From Polydactylus sextarius (lineage: Eukaryota; Chordata; Actinopteri; Polynemidae), in assembly GCA_016801845.1 (NCBI GenBank), contig CM028913.1, forward strand, positions 22,038,065-22,102,064: a DNA stretch of 64,000 nt. The letters are read 5' to 3'. The notes under the pieces are model-generated. The model saw only the letters and a list, made by a program, of their open reading frames with translations, had not been told where the DNA came from and did no database searches. Numbering within the stretch: the first letter of the stretch is position 1; each line of letters opens with the position of its first letter. A program made the translations under genes and the position numbers. Positions 13,246-25,629 of the stretch are shown piece by piece.

Positions 13246-13926
13246 CGAGCTGTCAAACAAATAATGTTTAGTTGAAGCCGTACAAGTTTATCAGGACGAC
13301 GCTGCATATACAGATACAGACAGTATTTTCTCCATGGTGCTATATGTCTCTCAGTGGTGGTTTACACTTCATATAAAAGCTTTTACGCTGCGTATCTGTG
13401 ATTGATACGTCTCCGCCACTGTCACCTACAAATTCTACTCCATTTATTGTACCAAATAAAATTTCCATCTTCTTCACGTAGATACCAGAGAAGAAGCAAG
13501 TCTGCAGCTTTAGGGCCAGCCACTCTAGTCAGCCAGCTGTTATCTTTTAAATAACCATCAAACCAGCTTTTTCCATGCTGGCAGCAAAAAAAGAAAAAAA
13601 AAAGAAAAATCTCCTTTTCAGACTCTTCAGCTCCAGAGTTCAGAGAACGGCAGCGATAGAGAGCGCGCCTTTTCTTACGAGATAAGTCTGCGCTGCGACT
13701 GAGTCAGAACTTGTCTATCGGTTTCCTCCTCTGATTGAATTTCAGCAGATTATCTGACAGATGCGGCCACATCAACGTAAGACTCTCTGAAGTTATGGTG
13801 CGCAGCTGCCGGGCATCGGTGCTTTGAACTGAGGAGCTTTTTATGGAAATGACTTCATTAAGTGTAAAGAAGATGCATTTAAAAGTATTTTATTTTTCAA
13901 TCTAGATTAAACGAATAAGCCGACGC

Positions 13927-13928
<2 letters not shown>

Positions 13929-13955
<27 letters not shown>
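13929..13955. repeat. T27 homopolymer
   Basis: Uninterrupted run of T in intron 7; no adjoining retroposon was recognised. On the transcript strand it is poly-A. Confidence 0.97.
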
Positions 13956-13957
<2 letters not shown>

Positions 13958-15909
13958 TCACAGAGCAGCGTCACATCCAGGTGTTCAACACACTACGTTC
14001 CCCCTTTTCTCCAGGCTCTGGAGGATGCATCTCCTCCACAGTGAAAACTATGATTCCCCAAAGAGCTGCACGATGTATAATGGATCCTTTCACAGCAGCA
14101 TCTCTAAACAGTCCAAAAAAAAGCAATCTCATTCTTGGCGACACAAACACAAAACCCCCAAATGGGAAACTACTAAATAGACCATTTCAGATAATTATCT
14201 CTACAAACATGACAACATATTACAAGCTGCAGATACAGGTGCAGCTTCGTGATGTAGAGAAGATGCTCTCTCCGTGATACAGACGGACACTGCTGCAATT
14301 CATCGTAAAATGAATAAGATATGGGTGAAAGCTGGAGGTCGTGCAGCAGCAGAGAGTGGACAGTGTGTCGCAGGAGCGATAGCGTGGCCATGTTTTGAGT
14401 CAGGCAATAAAAAGCAGCATGTAGCCCAACACTGGACTATAGAGTCAAGATAAATAAGGCTTTTCCACTTTACTGTTTTAGCACTACTCACCTCGACTCT
14501 ACTCTACTTTTTTTTTGGTTTTCCATTAGTGATTTTACCTGGTGCTCTTTTTGGTACCTGCTGACGATGTACCAAAGTCAATACTACAACCTGAACACAA
14601 GCGCGACCAGGCGAGTACGAGTTGAGACTGTTAACAAAATAATCAATCGCCATTTTTAAACACCGACAAGAGTGACAGCCATCGTCATAGCCTATCTCGT
14701 CATTAGATAACCGAGCAACAAGTACAGCATAGACTCCATGTCCTTCATTAATGTTTACTGATGTTTTTGTGTCAGTTTAAACACCATCCACCCCTGCATG
14801 TCAAGGAGAAACCTAGTCATAATGGGAAAACAACGTGTCTGGTAAAAAAAAAAAACAAGTCAACTCGAATGCTAGAATGGTGGAAAAGACAAAATACAAC
14901 CAATGGACATATGAGGAAGCTGAAGTATCTTGAGACAAATAACAAAAACATAAGGAGAATATGCAAACTCTAAACTAAAAGACTTTCAGGTTCATCAGGT
15001 GATGAATTTAAACAGCAAAACTGAACCTGAGCTGCAAGAACTCTTATCTACAGTAACGCAGCTCTCAGTCACGATGCTATATGACTTGAGGTATAAACTC
15101 TGGTGGTGTGTTCAAAATTGTTATCTGATATTGCGTTGTGAAAGCCTATCAGCACTGAGATTCTCCTGATATTAGTGACAATCAGGAATGGAGGATTAGC
15201 TTATTGTGTCCCTGAGAAACAACGTCTGTGGGTGGAGGAGACCTTGGAGAAAAGTCAGAGAATCTAAGCTTTGACAGTACAGTAAAATAGAACTAGTTTG
15301 CATTTTGAGAATAAAGTTGACATTCGATGATGAAAGTCAAATTTGTCTCTAATAAAAAAAATAGAAAAATAACATTGTGTAAATGAATTGGTGAAGTTGT
15401 TCTTCAGATTCGGTTTCACTAAATAAGAAATTCTTTCTCTCAGTGTGGTAAGAAGTTTTTGGAGAAAGATAATCCACACCAACTTGGAAGAGGCGGCTGA
15501 ATTCATGCAAACTGAAATCAAAGGTATTGATGGTTACAACTGCATGTGACTCAGAGGAGATATGTTGTCTGTTATGTCCCAGACCTTATACATCAGTCAA
15601 AACGGCACAGCAGCCGTGCTCATACAAGTAACACGAGGATTTTCTTTGCAATAGATCTGAACGCAGCATAACATATTAAACTGGTGATTCAGGAGCCTTC
15701 AGGGCATCTCAAGATGATTCAGACTCTTACAAGATAAGTTCAGGTATACTAAGAAAAAAATATTTCTGTAACACAAAATTACATTTATTTGTCTCTGTTT
15801 AACACTTCAGGCCTCAAAAAGGCTTTAAAATCTGTTTCAGTTTAGTCAAACTGTTCACAACTCAGGTGCTGTTACTTTCATCATTAGTCATCAAGAGACT
15901 TCACTTTAC

Positions 15910-16203
15910 CTGCACACTTCGTTCTGCTGACCAGTGGCGGTCCCGGCGGGCCGGTTCCTCCCTCTCCGGGTCGAGTCAGCAGCACGCTGATGTGGTACTC
16001 CGTGTCCGGATCCAGGTGCCACAGCTTGTAGGTAACCATGTTGACCCCGTGCACCTCTGACCACGGAGACTGACTGGCGCGGTACTCGATCTCCTTCCTG
16101 ATGATGGGGCCGTCTCCCAGGATGGAGTTGGTGTTGAGTTGGATGATCAGGTAGGTGGAGCCGGCGCGTAGCAGCTGGGGTGGCGCGATAGGGGACGGAG
16201 GTA
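15910..16203 (-). CDS. ptpru: ptpru exon 7: first fibronectin III repeat
   Basis: A 294-bp exon with acceptor CCAACAG and donor GTAAAG, both borders in phase 1, so it is a symmetric exon that holds one whole FN3 repeat. Translation starts VPPSPIAPPQLLRAGSTYLI, then shows GDGPIIRKEIEYR, the core tryptophan in YKLWHLDPDTEYHI, and ends with VSRTKCA. FN3 repeats act as spacers that set the reach of the adhesive head. The length matches the family's exon 7. The longest open frames here lie on the opposite strand and are shadows. No frameshift or stop is visible. Confidence 0.97.
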
Positions 16204-19200
16204 CTGTTGGAGAAAAATCAGAGTAGCTGTTTTCATTTTGTTGTTCTCTGCCTCAAACACATTTGTATTGGTGTTGGTAAGTGTTTGCAGCATGTACACG
16301 GCCTGCGGAGGTAAAGCTCTGGTATTAATTTCACTAATCAGTTGTATACAAACAGATTTCTCACTATGTTAAAGCCCACAGTCTTAAATGAGTCTCTGGG
16401 GACTGCAGGATGTGAGCAGGTCAACCTGCGTTCAAATAGCAGATTAGTCATACCTTTTAACAAGACATTCAGCTCCGTGCATACATTTTTTAGCAGTGAG
16501 TGAAAAAACAGCTGTGCATGCGGTGCATTGAATGTGTACAATCTCTTTCATCTAATGGATTAAATGCTGTACATCTTTTTCCTCTAAGTGAGTGTTCTGT
16601 CCTCGCAGCTGGACACCGCCATTAATGCGGAGACTCTGCATCGCTGTCGGTAAAAGAAAGAGGATTATGTCCAGAACCCACCAGTCAAATGTCACTAACT
16701 GGCAGATCCGAGCCGCTGAACAATTACACCGAGGAAGCAGTGTGGGAAACAGTGGGAAGGGGATGGGAAGAAGAAAACGAGGACAAAAGCAGAAGGAGAA
16801 AGATCAGAGTGAGATCTGTGGCTGTGACTAATCCTTCATTCCTGCAGAGGCGCGTCTCTCTTTTATGGCCTTGCTCTCTCTGTGGGCTTTCAACATTACC
16901 ACCTCACCTCTACCCTGCACCATTTTTCCTTTTGCCTTGACGTCGCCTGCAGCGGCTCATCTCTGGGCTGTCAATGGCTGCATCCATAATAGAGAGGGAG
17001 CTTTTAAGCCACAGGAGCGAGAAGCTTGTGGGGCCGAATTTCAAACACCTCGTCCACAGGTGCTTGTGAATATGCTCCATTACTTTACTTTCTCTCGCTC
17101 TCTCTGTCTCTCTCTCATAAAATGATTACTTGTTTTTTTCGTTGTTTCTCTCTGTGCGCAGAGCTATTCTGAAACCAAACATTGCTCTCAGTGCTACTTT
17201 GTGTTTAATTAAGAATTTCTCTGCTGTGCGATTTACACTTTGACACCCTGAAAATCCCTGAAAAAACAATCCTCAAAAGTCCAAAGGATCAAATCCATAA
17301 CTAAACATAAAAAATAAACAACCGGGAGGTTACAGGAGGAGCCGGAGATGTACAGCACCTTTAGACCAAAATGTTTTATTCATTATGTGGACACGCTGTC
17401 GTCCTCCATTGGGGCAGTAAAAGAGGTTCATCATGATGCCTGTGTGCTATCTAAGGTCTTGAAACGAGTGGATCCAACTCATTAAGGGGCTGATTAGGCT
17501 CTTCTTAGCAGAGCAGTGGGGGTAAAAGGGATTTATGAAAGTCTCGTTAAGGATCTGGTCTCAGCTCCTGTGAAAACAGATTATTGAGTTACAGCCAGTT
17601 GACTTGAACATGACTGGAAGTTGAACAGAAATAACGTCTTTGTCCTGATTACAGAAGTAAAGAAAAGCCACACGGATATAATGACTCTTATTTTCTAGCA
17701 ATGGGAGCACATTAAGTGTGATTTCATGGTTTTCTATCAGCACATTCATTGACCCCTGTTATACTGGCAGCTGCTGCTCAAAAGGGCTCGTAGATCTTTG
17801 TACTGTAGCAATCAGTCTGTGTCATGATACCAAACAGAATCTGCACTTCCTCATCAATCAGACCGAGTTACTTCGCACTTCAACAATGATCCACATCCGT
17901 CTTTGAAAATAAAAAAAAAAAAAAAACAGCGATAAAAGGCAGGAAAACGTGCAGGATGAATCTATCACGTCCTTATTTACCCTCCTCGTTCTCGCCAGCC
18001 CGGATGTGTTATGCCAACAAAACCATCCTGCAGCCGTGTCATTACTATGCTGTCAAAGTGGTGTCAGGCTGTGGGGTTAGAGTGAGTAATGGAAGTGAGG
18101 TCACCATCTGTGGTACATGATATGACAGGGGGGAGACTCCAGGAGTCTGAGTCCAAGTGAACAGCTTTCTGACACAGAGCTAGAGTCGAGTACGGAGGCC
18201 TGTTTGACGACTGCAGCTCAGAAAACAACACGCTGAGCAATCTGTGTATGTGTGTGTGTGCGTATGTCATAACTAATGGCGGCCTGAATCTCTCCCCTAT
18301 GTTGAATATAAGTAGATTAGTTTGTGGAAGCTCTCAAGTAGGATTGGTGCCTGCAAATTTCCTCCTGTCGACCGTGATGACTGGATCGGATCACAGGACT
18401 GAGGCACTGGTCCAATCTAGAGACCGCCACCAGTTTAAAAGCACCAGTCATCAGACAGTCTGGGCAGCTGTGATTTCATATTAACAGTTTGCCATTGACT
18501 GTACCATTGTTGTATAAAGTAGCTGAAAATCCCACTAGAGCAACAACCCGACCAAAAAATGACTTTAGCAGAAGTTCAAGTCAAACAAGTCCAAGCAACT
18601 AGAAAGATACTCAAGTAAAAATCTTAAAGTATCTAGTATTTACTGTACTTAAGTATGACAAGTAATCTATAATTAAATGTACTTAAGTAATGAAAGTAAA
18701 AGTACAAGTACATGTTAATAAAAACGGAAGAAGATTATGAAGTTTATCCAGCACTTTAAAACATAGAGCTACAACAATCTTCATAGACAAAAGTACAAAT
18801 GTTATTTTCTTCACTAAATTTCTGTTTGATATTGATATTTTTGAAGTTTCTCCATCATCCACCCTTTAAGATGAAGCCTCCATCAACCCTCAAACACAGT
18901 TTTGAATCTAAACAGTCACAGGTCGACTAAGAGTGAACCGGAGCGGTAGAGAAAACACCACAATTCATTTACACTGATTTTTGTAACAACACTGAACATT
19001 GAAAAGAGAAAAAGTATGAAATTAACTTAGAAAGTTAAAGTGAAAGTTGACAGAATTAAAAAAAAACTCAAGAAAAGTACAGATAACATACTGAAAACAT
19101 ACTGAAGTACAGTAGTGAAGTATTATTACTCAGTTACTATAAAACACTGGTCTGTACATAATGATTTTTCCTAATTCATGTTTTACATTTGTAATTCATA

Positions 19201-19653
19201 GTAGGGCACTAATTCTCATTCACTTGTGAATGACACACTACACACACACACACAATGTCTCACACACACTCAGACTAATTGTTTAGCTCCATTAGACGTA
19301 GGGACATCTTTGTTGTTGTTGTTTCTCTTATTAGATTACCTTTTAAAAGCAACCATCTTTGTTAGAGTCCTCCTTTTGTTACACCCGTTTTCATTGTTGA
19401 GTAGCACTCATGGCCCTTTCAGTTCTCCACAAGCTGTAGTTCGATTGTGATTTGTTATAAAATCTTCCTTCAATAAATCATTTACTCTGCTTTCAATCAC
19501 ACAAACTGTTTTTTATGTCGCTTCCTGTCCTTCACTGAGCTGCGGTTGTAACAATGGACCATTCGATCTGTGGAAATCCACTGAAATACATGTCCAAATT
19601 ATCCACCATCATGATCAAATTATGTTCTACTGGTAATTTGACAATAATTGTAC
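16204..19653 (-). other. ptpru: intron 6
   Basis: Contains a TC-rich tract at about 17088-17118, an A run near 17911-17926, the 645-bp hAT-like MITE, and an interrupted CA/TC tract near 19235-19272. No coding exon is recognised. Confidence 0.75.
18505..19149. mobile_element. 645-bp hAT-like MITE, AGTACTT-rich
   Basis: Ends are degenerate inverted repeats (CATTGTTGTATAAAGTA on the left; CAGTGTTTTATAGTAA read inward from the right). Flanking octamers GACTGTAC and GTCTGTAC match at 7 of 8 positions, fitting an old 8-bp target duplication. The interior repeats AAGTAC, ACTTAAGTA and AAGTAAAAGTAC near both ends, a texture I associate with abundant non-autonomous hAT elements of fish. No transposase remains. 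Confidence 0.75.
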
Positions 19654-19828
19654 CTTTGACGACGAGTTCAGCAAAGTTTGAGACTCCGGAGCCTCTCGGT
19701 GACTGAGTGACGCAGCGGTAAAGGTCCTGGTCTGCTCGTTGGACGCTGTCGTGCTGGAAGGACACCACGAAGCGCCGGTGGCTCAGGTGTTTGACCGACG
19801 CTGCTGTTAAAATGTCCCCATTGTGTCT
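19654..19828 (-). CDS. ptpru: ptpru exon 6: second half of Ig domain
   Basis: A 175-bp exon with acceptor TTTCCAG and donor GTACAA, starting in phase 0 and ending after the first base of a codon. Its 58 residues run from RHNGDILTAA through SHRRF and DQDLYRCVTQ to GVSNFAELVVK. The tyrosine-x-cysteine in LYRC is the second Ig cysteine, pairing with the one in exon 5. The segment RGSGVSNFAEL is typical of the link from the Ig domain to the first FN3 repeat in R2B phosphatases. The length equals the family's exon 6. The adjoining genomic frame reads past both borders, so the splice sites, not the open frame, define the exon. Confidence 0.97.
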
Positions 19829-20399
19829 CTGGAAAGAAGGAAAAAGACAGAGGGCAAGAGAAGAGTCAGGGTGGATCAACACGTCGCTTATACAGGTTTC
19901 ATGTCATACAGGGTCGTGAACAGAAGCAGAAATACAGAAGTATGGACATGAAGTGCTACTCCACCTCTAAAATATTATACTGAATAAAGTTTTGAGACTT
20001 GTGAGTCACAGATGGAGAAACATCTAACGTAGACTTTTCTTTAAATCCTCTCACATCTTTCAGCCTGAGTAGCAGTCGCTATGACAACAGTAGTAAACTG
20101 TATCTCACATCTCACGTTTGCTATTTTCAGAGCAAAAGTTCATTCACGCTAATATACACTCACGAGCCAATTTAAACCTACCTGATGTTCATCTAGAAGA
20201 TACTTTGATATGTTAAACGTAATACTATAAACGTTGTGTGAGACCAAAAACACACACCCACATGGCAACAGCACGACCCGACATGAGGACGCGGCGCCGT
20301 GCAGATCTGCAGAAATGTGACACAGAGGTGCAACTATTGATTTTCCAGAACAAACTGTTTTTCGTGTCACAGGAGAGACGTCCATGATATGATGTGGGG

Positions 20400-20727
20400 T
20401 GATGATGTTAAAATTCTTGTATTGTTTTTTATTATTATTATTTATTTATCCTATTTATCTTTTTTTTTATCTATGGATCTTTGTTTTATATCTATTTTCC
20501 TTTTAAAATCTTGTCTTTGATGTATGGTTTTGATCCTGCTTTTAGTGTTTTCTACTGTTAACAAACTGTTCTTACACTTGATACTATGATAGCGCTTCTT
20601 TATTTTCATTGTTCATCATGTGTATCTCTTAGAAGTTGAGCGTTGGTGTCTAATGATGTGAAGCATTTTGTGCTATATGTTTTTAACTGTATGAGACGTT
20701 CCCCATAAATAAAGACTGATTGACCGA
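20400..20727 (+). mobile_element. 3' end of a LINE (L2/CR1-like), degenerate
   Basis: T-rich sequence ending with GATGTGAAGCATTTTGTGCT, ATGTTTTTAACTGTATGA and CATAAATAAAGACTGATTGA. This is the typical 3' terminus of fish L2-type LINEs, which end in a polyadenylation-like AATAAA followed by short GATTGA repeats. No reverse transcriptase remains. Confidence 0.6.
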
Positions 20728-21168
20728 TGGTCAGCTGACCGTGTAAACCTGCATGGTTTCATTTATTCTGGACATTTGTAACTGTCATCGGTCGCCATCT
20801 TGGCTTTGTAGCAGAAGGGAACGACCACTGACAAATTTCTGATCTTGTAAAAATGGAAGCAAAAGATGAAGAATGTATCATTGATGCCAATGGCAACATA
20901 ATTTCCATATACATAGAAAAACATGTCATTTTCAAGTCAAGTAGAGGCAGCAAATAGACATAAAGCGTGTTGACATCCACACTCTGTACTGTTCATAATT
21001 AAATATAGTTCATTAAAAGTGACAAGAGCAGAAATGTCAAACCTATTTGTGTTTTATATTATTGCAAATATGTTTATAATCAGTTTAATAATCAGTTATT
21101 TTCTGCTTCTGTAAGCGTTTTCAAGATATATATCATTTTCATTAAATCACCACAGTCACAATCCAATG

Positions 21169-21170
<2 letters not shown>

Positions 21171-21206
<36 letters not shown>
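21171..21206. repeat. (CA)18 microsatellite
   Basis: A 36-bp uninterrupted CA tract. Confidence 0.98.
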
Positions 21207-21208
<2 letters not shown>

Positions 21209-22112
21209 TACTCATTACCTATTTCTGTATCCTGCCTCTGTCTGCAGTTATTGCTCAGTGAACTCACTAAGTTAATAACGTAGCAAAACAGTGAAATTAT
21301 TGCTATCTGGGTCAGTTCTTATCAGAGCCGTGTGATTAAAAAGGAGGATTGTCCAGTTGTGTGCAATTTAATTAGACTGGCAGACCCATCCCTCTGATTT
21401 AATCACACAATATGACAATCAGACGCGCTTTAATAAAAACAAATGAAATCTTGTTAAAATAATAGTGATTGTGGGGGTAATACATGTCACAAGCACCGTC
21501 CCTTAATGGAGCTCGTCCTCAACCTCAGTTACTGAACCAAAACATTAAACTGCTTAGCACTTACAACAGGAAGACAGATGGACTTTAATTCACTTTAACA
21601 CATTCGCTAAATGGATAGATAGCAGCGTGTGGACTCTTGTTTTGGAAAATAATAATAAAAAAAATAACATACATTGAAGAAACAGTGGACCATGTTCAGA
21701 GAGGTCAGGGCCATGTGCTCTCTGGGCTCCACAGTCTTTCATTGAATAAACAAACACTATAATTTGTAAAATACTAATCATCACTATAGTTGATGTGGGT
21801 CATGGTTCTCTGGAGAAAGGAGTTGATTGGTCATTTCAGTGAAAGACATCACAGTCCCTCTAGGATTTCTTGTTGTTTCTTGTTGCAGCCTAATTTTCCT
21901 GATTTTGCGTCAGGTTTTCTTTAAAAAAAAAAAAAATGTAATGAAAGTTATAGTGTTTTGTTGCAATAAAATTATGGGAGCTAAAGTCAAAAGTTGCAAC
22001 AATTGTTTTCCTTTGTTTTGTTTTTTTTTCCCCTTTTAAAGAGAAAAACTCTGCCCGGATACTGTTTCTCATACCAGTCTGTAAGGAAAATATAACTTTT
22101 TTTTTTAATCGC

Positions 22113-22230
22113 GTGTTTCCTGCATCTTCCAATCATCCAATCTTGTTATTGTCATGCCGCTGCTACACTGTAATTTCCCAGCTTGGGATCAATAAAGTCC
22201 ATCTATCTATCGATCTATTTATCTTCCAAA
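22113..22230 (+). mobile_element. retroposon 3' tail ending in ATCT repeats
   Basis: The words CACTGTAATTTCCCAGCTTG, GGGATCAATAAAG and CTATCTATCGATCTATTTAT follow each other. 'TTTCCC..GGGAT(T/C)AATAAAGT' followed by ATCT repeats is a familiar 3' terminus of teleost LINE/SINE retroposons. Confidence 0.6.
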
Positions 22231-22459
22231 AGAATCAAGGAAGCCAGTTCACTGATGTCTGGCTCAATGTTTTGTGGGAAATAACAATGATTGGTCAAAA
22301 GTTACAAGGTCAAGGAAAATTCGCAGGGATTTGTTGAATTTGCATTAATAGTTGTAAAAGCAACACCACAAAATCCAGGAGGGTCTGACTTTTAAGTATC
22401 TTGGGATTTTGTTCACAATGAAACATAGACATCAGCAGTGAGACCGAGTCGGAAACAAA

Positions 22460-22679
22460 GCTGTTGATTTCCAACTCTCACCGATGGTCATGAGCTTTAG
22501 TTGGTGACCGAAAGGAGGCAAGTGGATTCAAGTGGACAACAGTTTCCATCGCAGGGTGTCTTGGTCAAAAGGAGCCGGTTTAGGTGATCTAAGCTTTCCA
22601 CTCACATCCACCAGGACAAAGACCTTTGGGTTAACCCATAAATTACTGGAGACATATATATATATATATATATATGTCT

Positions 22680-22719
<40 letters not shown>

Positions 22720-22825
22720 CATCTAACTGGGAATGTCTTGAGAAAATGCTGCTGGACCGAGGGACAAATCAACCATTTATAACCAGCTGACCCTAGATAA
22801 GTGGCTAAAATGGATGAATGGATCC
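22460..22825 (+). mobile_element. Rex3/RTE-like LINE 3' fragment
   Basis: Shows in order GGTCATGAGCTTTAGTTGGT, GACCGAAAGGAGGCAAGTGG, TTCCATCGCAGGGTGTCTTG, then (after a TA palindrome) CTGGGAATGTCTTGAG, GACCCTAGATAAGTGGCTAA and ATGGATGAATGGATCC. These match the 3' part of the fish RTE-type element Rex3, whose tail is made of GATG repeats. It is decayed, and the middle is replaced by TA repeats. Confidence 0.7.
22648..22718. repeat. TA palindrome plus (TA)n tract
   Basis: GGAGAC, a TA tract and GTCTCC form a perfect 34-bp palindrome, directly followed by a second TA tract of about 37 bp. It could extrude as a cruciform or hairpin. Confidence 0.95.
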
Positions 22826-24542
22826 ACAGTTAAAACCTCAAAGTGTCCGCTCTTATCGACATAATAAGGCCAAAGAGACAATGGTGGAGGAGTTGGCGTC
22901 AAAGCGAAAAAGCAGAAAAAGCACTTATCTGGTCATTTTTCTTTCTAATTTAAACCAAGTGCCACCAGGGAACCTGATAACATTAATGAGGCAATCTGCA
23001 AACTTTGTCTAATGATGATGGCAGCATCTGGAGGTAACACCTCAAATATACACACACACACACACAGACACCTTGAAGTGCACTACAGGGTTTAGGCCAA
23101 CAGAGAGACCAAAACACACAACATACAACTCAGTTCATAAATGGAGCATTCCTAATAATACTAAAAACAAACTTTAAAAAAAAACAAAGCTCAACAAATT
23201 AATTTCACAACTTCTAGTAAAATTGTGTTTTTACCGAGTTTCACTCGAGTTTTATTGATCTACTTAATCTACGGCTTCATAAACCCACAATTTTACTCCT
23301 AAAAATTGTGTTTTTCCTCTTCGACATTAAAGTTACTATGTCTTTAGATAGCGTTATGTCATTATAAATCATTTCAAGTTTTCTTGCTGCCTTAAAAATG
23401 TGACTTACTGTCTTACTTTAATAAGTCACACTTCATTTAACATGAGTTAAAGACACATCAGGAATATTTAATTCAATCTATAAAACATTCAGAGTCATGG
23501 TCTCTGGAGAGATTTTACTCTGACAGAAATGCATGCTGGGAAGTCTGCCCTCACATGCCGCTGGTGTTTCTTATAAACTCAGAGATATTAAGTCGACAAA
23601 CCAATTTAATTAAGTTATTACAGCTTGACTGGAATTTCATTTTTTTCTCGATCAATTGGAGAGTTGGAGTTGAAATTCAACACATTTGTAAGTTTCTGGA
23701 ATTAACAATGTTACTGTGTCGCTGCAGCTCATTACGTTTCTGAATAAAAAATTTAATCCCACGTTTAATAAAGTCATGAGAGACGGTGGAAAAACATGCA
23801 CCGGAGAGAAGTCGCTCAGAGATGCTCAGAGACGCTCAGAGACCTCTAAACCACAGTCGACCACCAGGACGAGGGCGACATGTCTTTTCTTGTAAAATAT
23901 CTGTCGTAATCAACACCGGTGTTGTCACGACTTTATTGCCCGGTGGGAACATTTCCGCACCGTAACGTCCCTGAGACCAAAATGAATGTTACATGATGCT
24001 TCACAAGAGATATTTCGCACATTGCTTTACACCATTTAAAAGCACAAGCATCTGTCAAGTCCACATAGTCTCAACAAAACACAGCGGATTTGACACTTTT
24101 TCTCATGTTTTCAGTTCGTTTTCTTTGTGTGAAATGGTCGACATAAACCTTGATATTTATCCTTTTGATCTGCCGGTTTTAAAAAAAAAAGGATGATGAG
24201 ATTAACAGACACCTTTGGGTTAAATCAGGCCATCCTTGTTTCTGTTGTATTCCTGATTTAGGGTCATAAAAAAACCCACAGACCACACAAACCTCAGGCC
24301 AAACACTCACAAACAAACACATAAACACCAACCCAATGTTTAGAGTCAAGCAGGCAGCAAATCTTGTGACCACAGGATAAAGAAAAAAATGTTAATCATA
24401 CACTCCCATATCCTCCCTGCATCCTTTCTGTCTCTTTTTCACTACCTGGGGTATTGATTACAGAGACAAGAGAAATAAGGAGAAATCAAGCAAACAGGAG
24501 ATCGCTTCATGTTATGTAAACAATCTGGCTGCAGCTAATTGG

Positions 24543-24830
24543 CGAGGAGACGACAAAGCGATCTGTTAATCTGGCAGGCGTGTGCAGCCAAGACTGTGCT
24601 GCAGCTGGTGCAGTAGACACAGCAAACACGAAAAGGGCACGACGGAAAACAACAGCGACATGAGCTCGTGTGGCGAAAAACGGTCTGAAAGATGCGCACG
24701 AGAGACTCGCAGAGCAGACGGACAGAGGTGAAGAGGACAACGGAAGTTAGCGGACAAACAAGCGACGAGCGTTCCAGCGGTCTGGAGATCTCACTACAGC
24801 AGGCGCCGCTACCGTTATGCCAGCTAATTA
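24543..24830. other. CpG-denser non-repetitive patch
   Basis: Contains many more CpG dinucleotides than the flanking intron (for example GGCACGACGG, GCGACGAGCGTTCC, AGGCGCCGCTACCG). No recognised repeat or exon. It may be an unmethylated regulatory element, but nothing further in the sequence shows this. Confidence 0.35.
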
Positions 24831-25629
24831 CCCAAAGCATTTGTCTTCATCCTTGTGTTGTGACCAAATGGGCGGTTTGATGAAGCGAGGTGGGAACAAG
24901 GACCCTTCAATTACATAAATCACACTAGTCCCGATTTCAAACAATACAGTAGGCTTGCCTGAGGTCAGCCATGATTAACACTGGGTGCAGTGGGTGGTAA
25001 GATGTTGGCAAAAGCAGTGAATATGTGGCTGAACAGTAATTGCAGTGTAAGATGAAAAAAAAAAAAAAATTCTTTCAGCACAATGATTTTTGCTCTTTTA
25101 ATCAGCGCTAAATAAAGAGGCGGATTTTGAGACCACAGAGTCGTTCCAACCAGAGGTAAGGACGGCGTGGCCCGTCTGACCTTCACAGAATAAGCTATTC
25201 TAGATCAAAAGACAGGTATCAAAGACACAGCACATGATTTGAATAGAAAAAGGAGGCAGTAAGGAGGGTAGAGAACACTATGATCCTATAAGCAATGTAA
25301 CTTTTCAAAGGCAGTGACGCGTGGAGCCTTCAAGGCCTTATTGGCCTTCACAGCACTCGAGCTCCATCTACGTCTTTATTTTAGTACAAATATGTCTGGG
25401 ACACATAATGAGCCAACATATAAGACGTGTTATTGTTTATAGCGACAGCATCCACTTAAAAATGCATTAATATACGGAGACAGTTCAGTTACACACTGTG
25501 ATGTGAAATGAGTCTTCACCATATTGATGGATGGATGAATAGAGTCAACAGGATGTAAGAGCTTAGAGAAGCTGTTGGACTCTGTTTGATACGAATTTTA
25601 AAATTTATTGTAGAAAAGTCAATCAAACA

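Larger units (their letters stand above)
8361..15909 (-). other. ptpru: intron 7
   Basis: A long intron. Its first part in plus-strand coordinates (about 8900-10700) is free of obvious repeats and is rich in homeodomain-like TAAT words and E-boxes, so it could hold regulatory elements. The second half carries a GGT run near 11680, a (TA) tract, the dispersed repeat with its inserted MITE, and a 27-base T run at 13929-13955. Frames near 11589-12191 are low-complexity chance frames. Confidence 0.75.
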
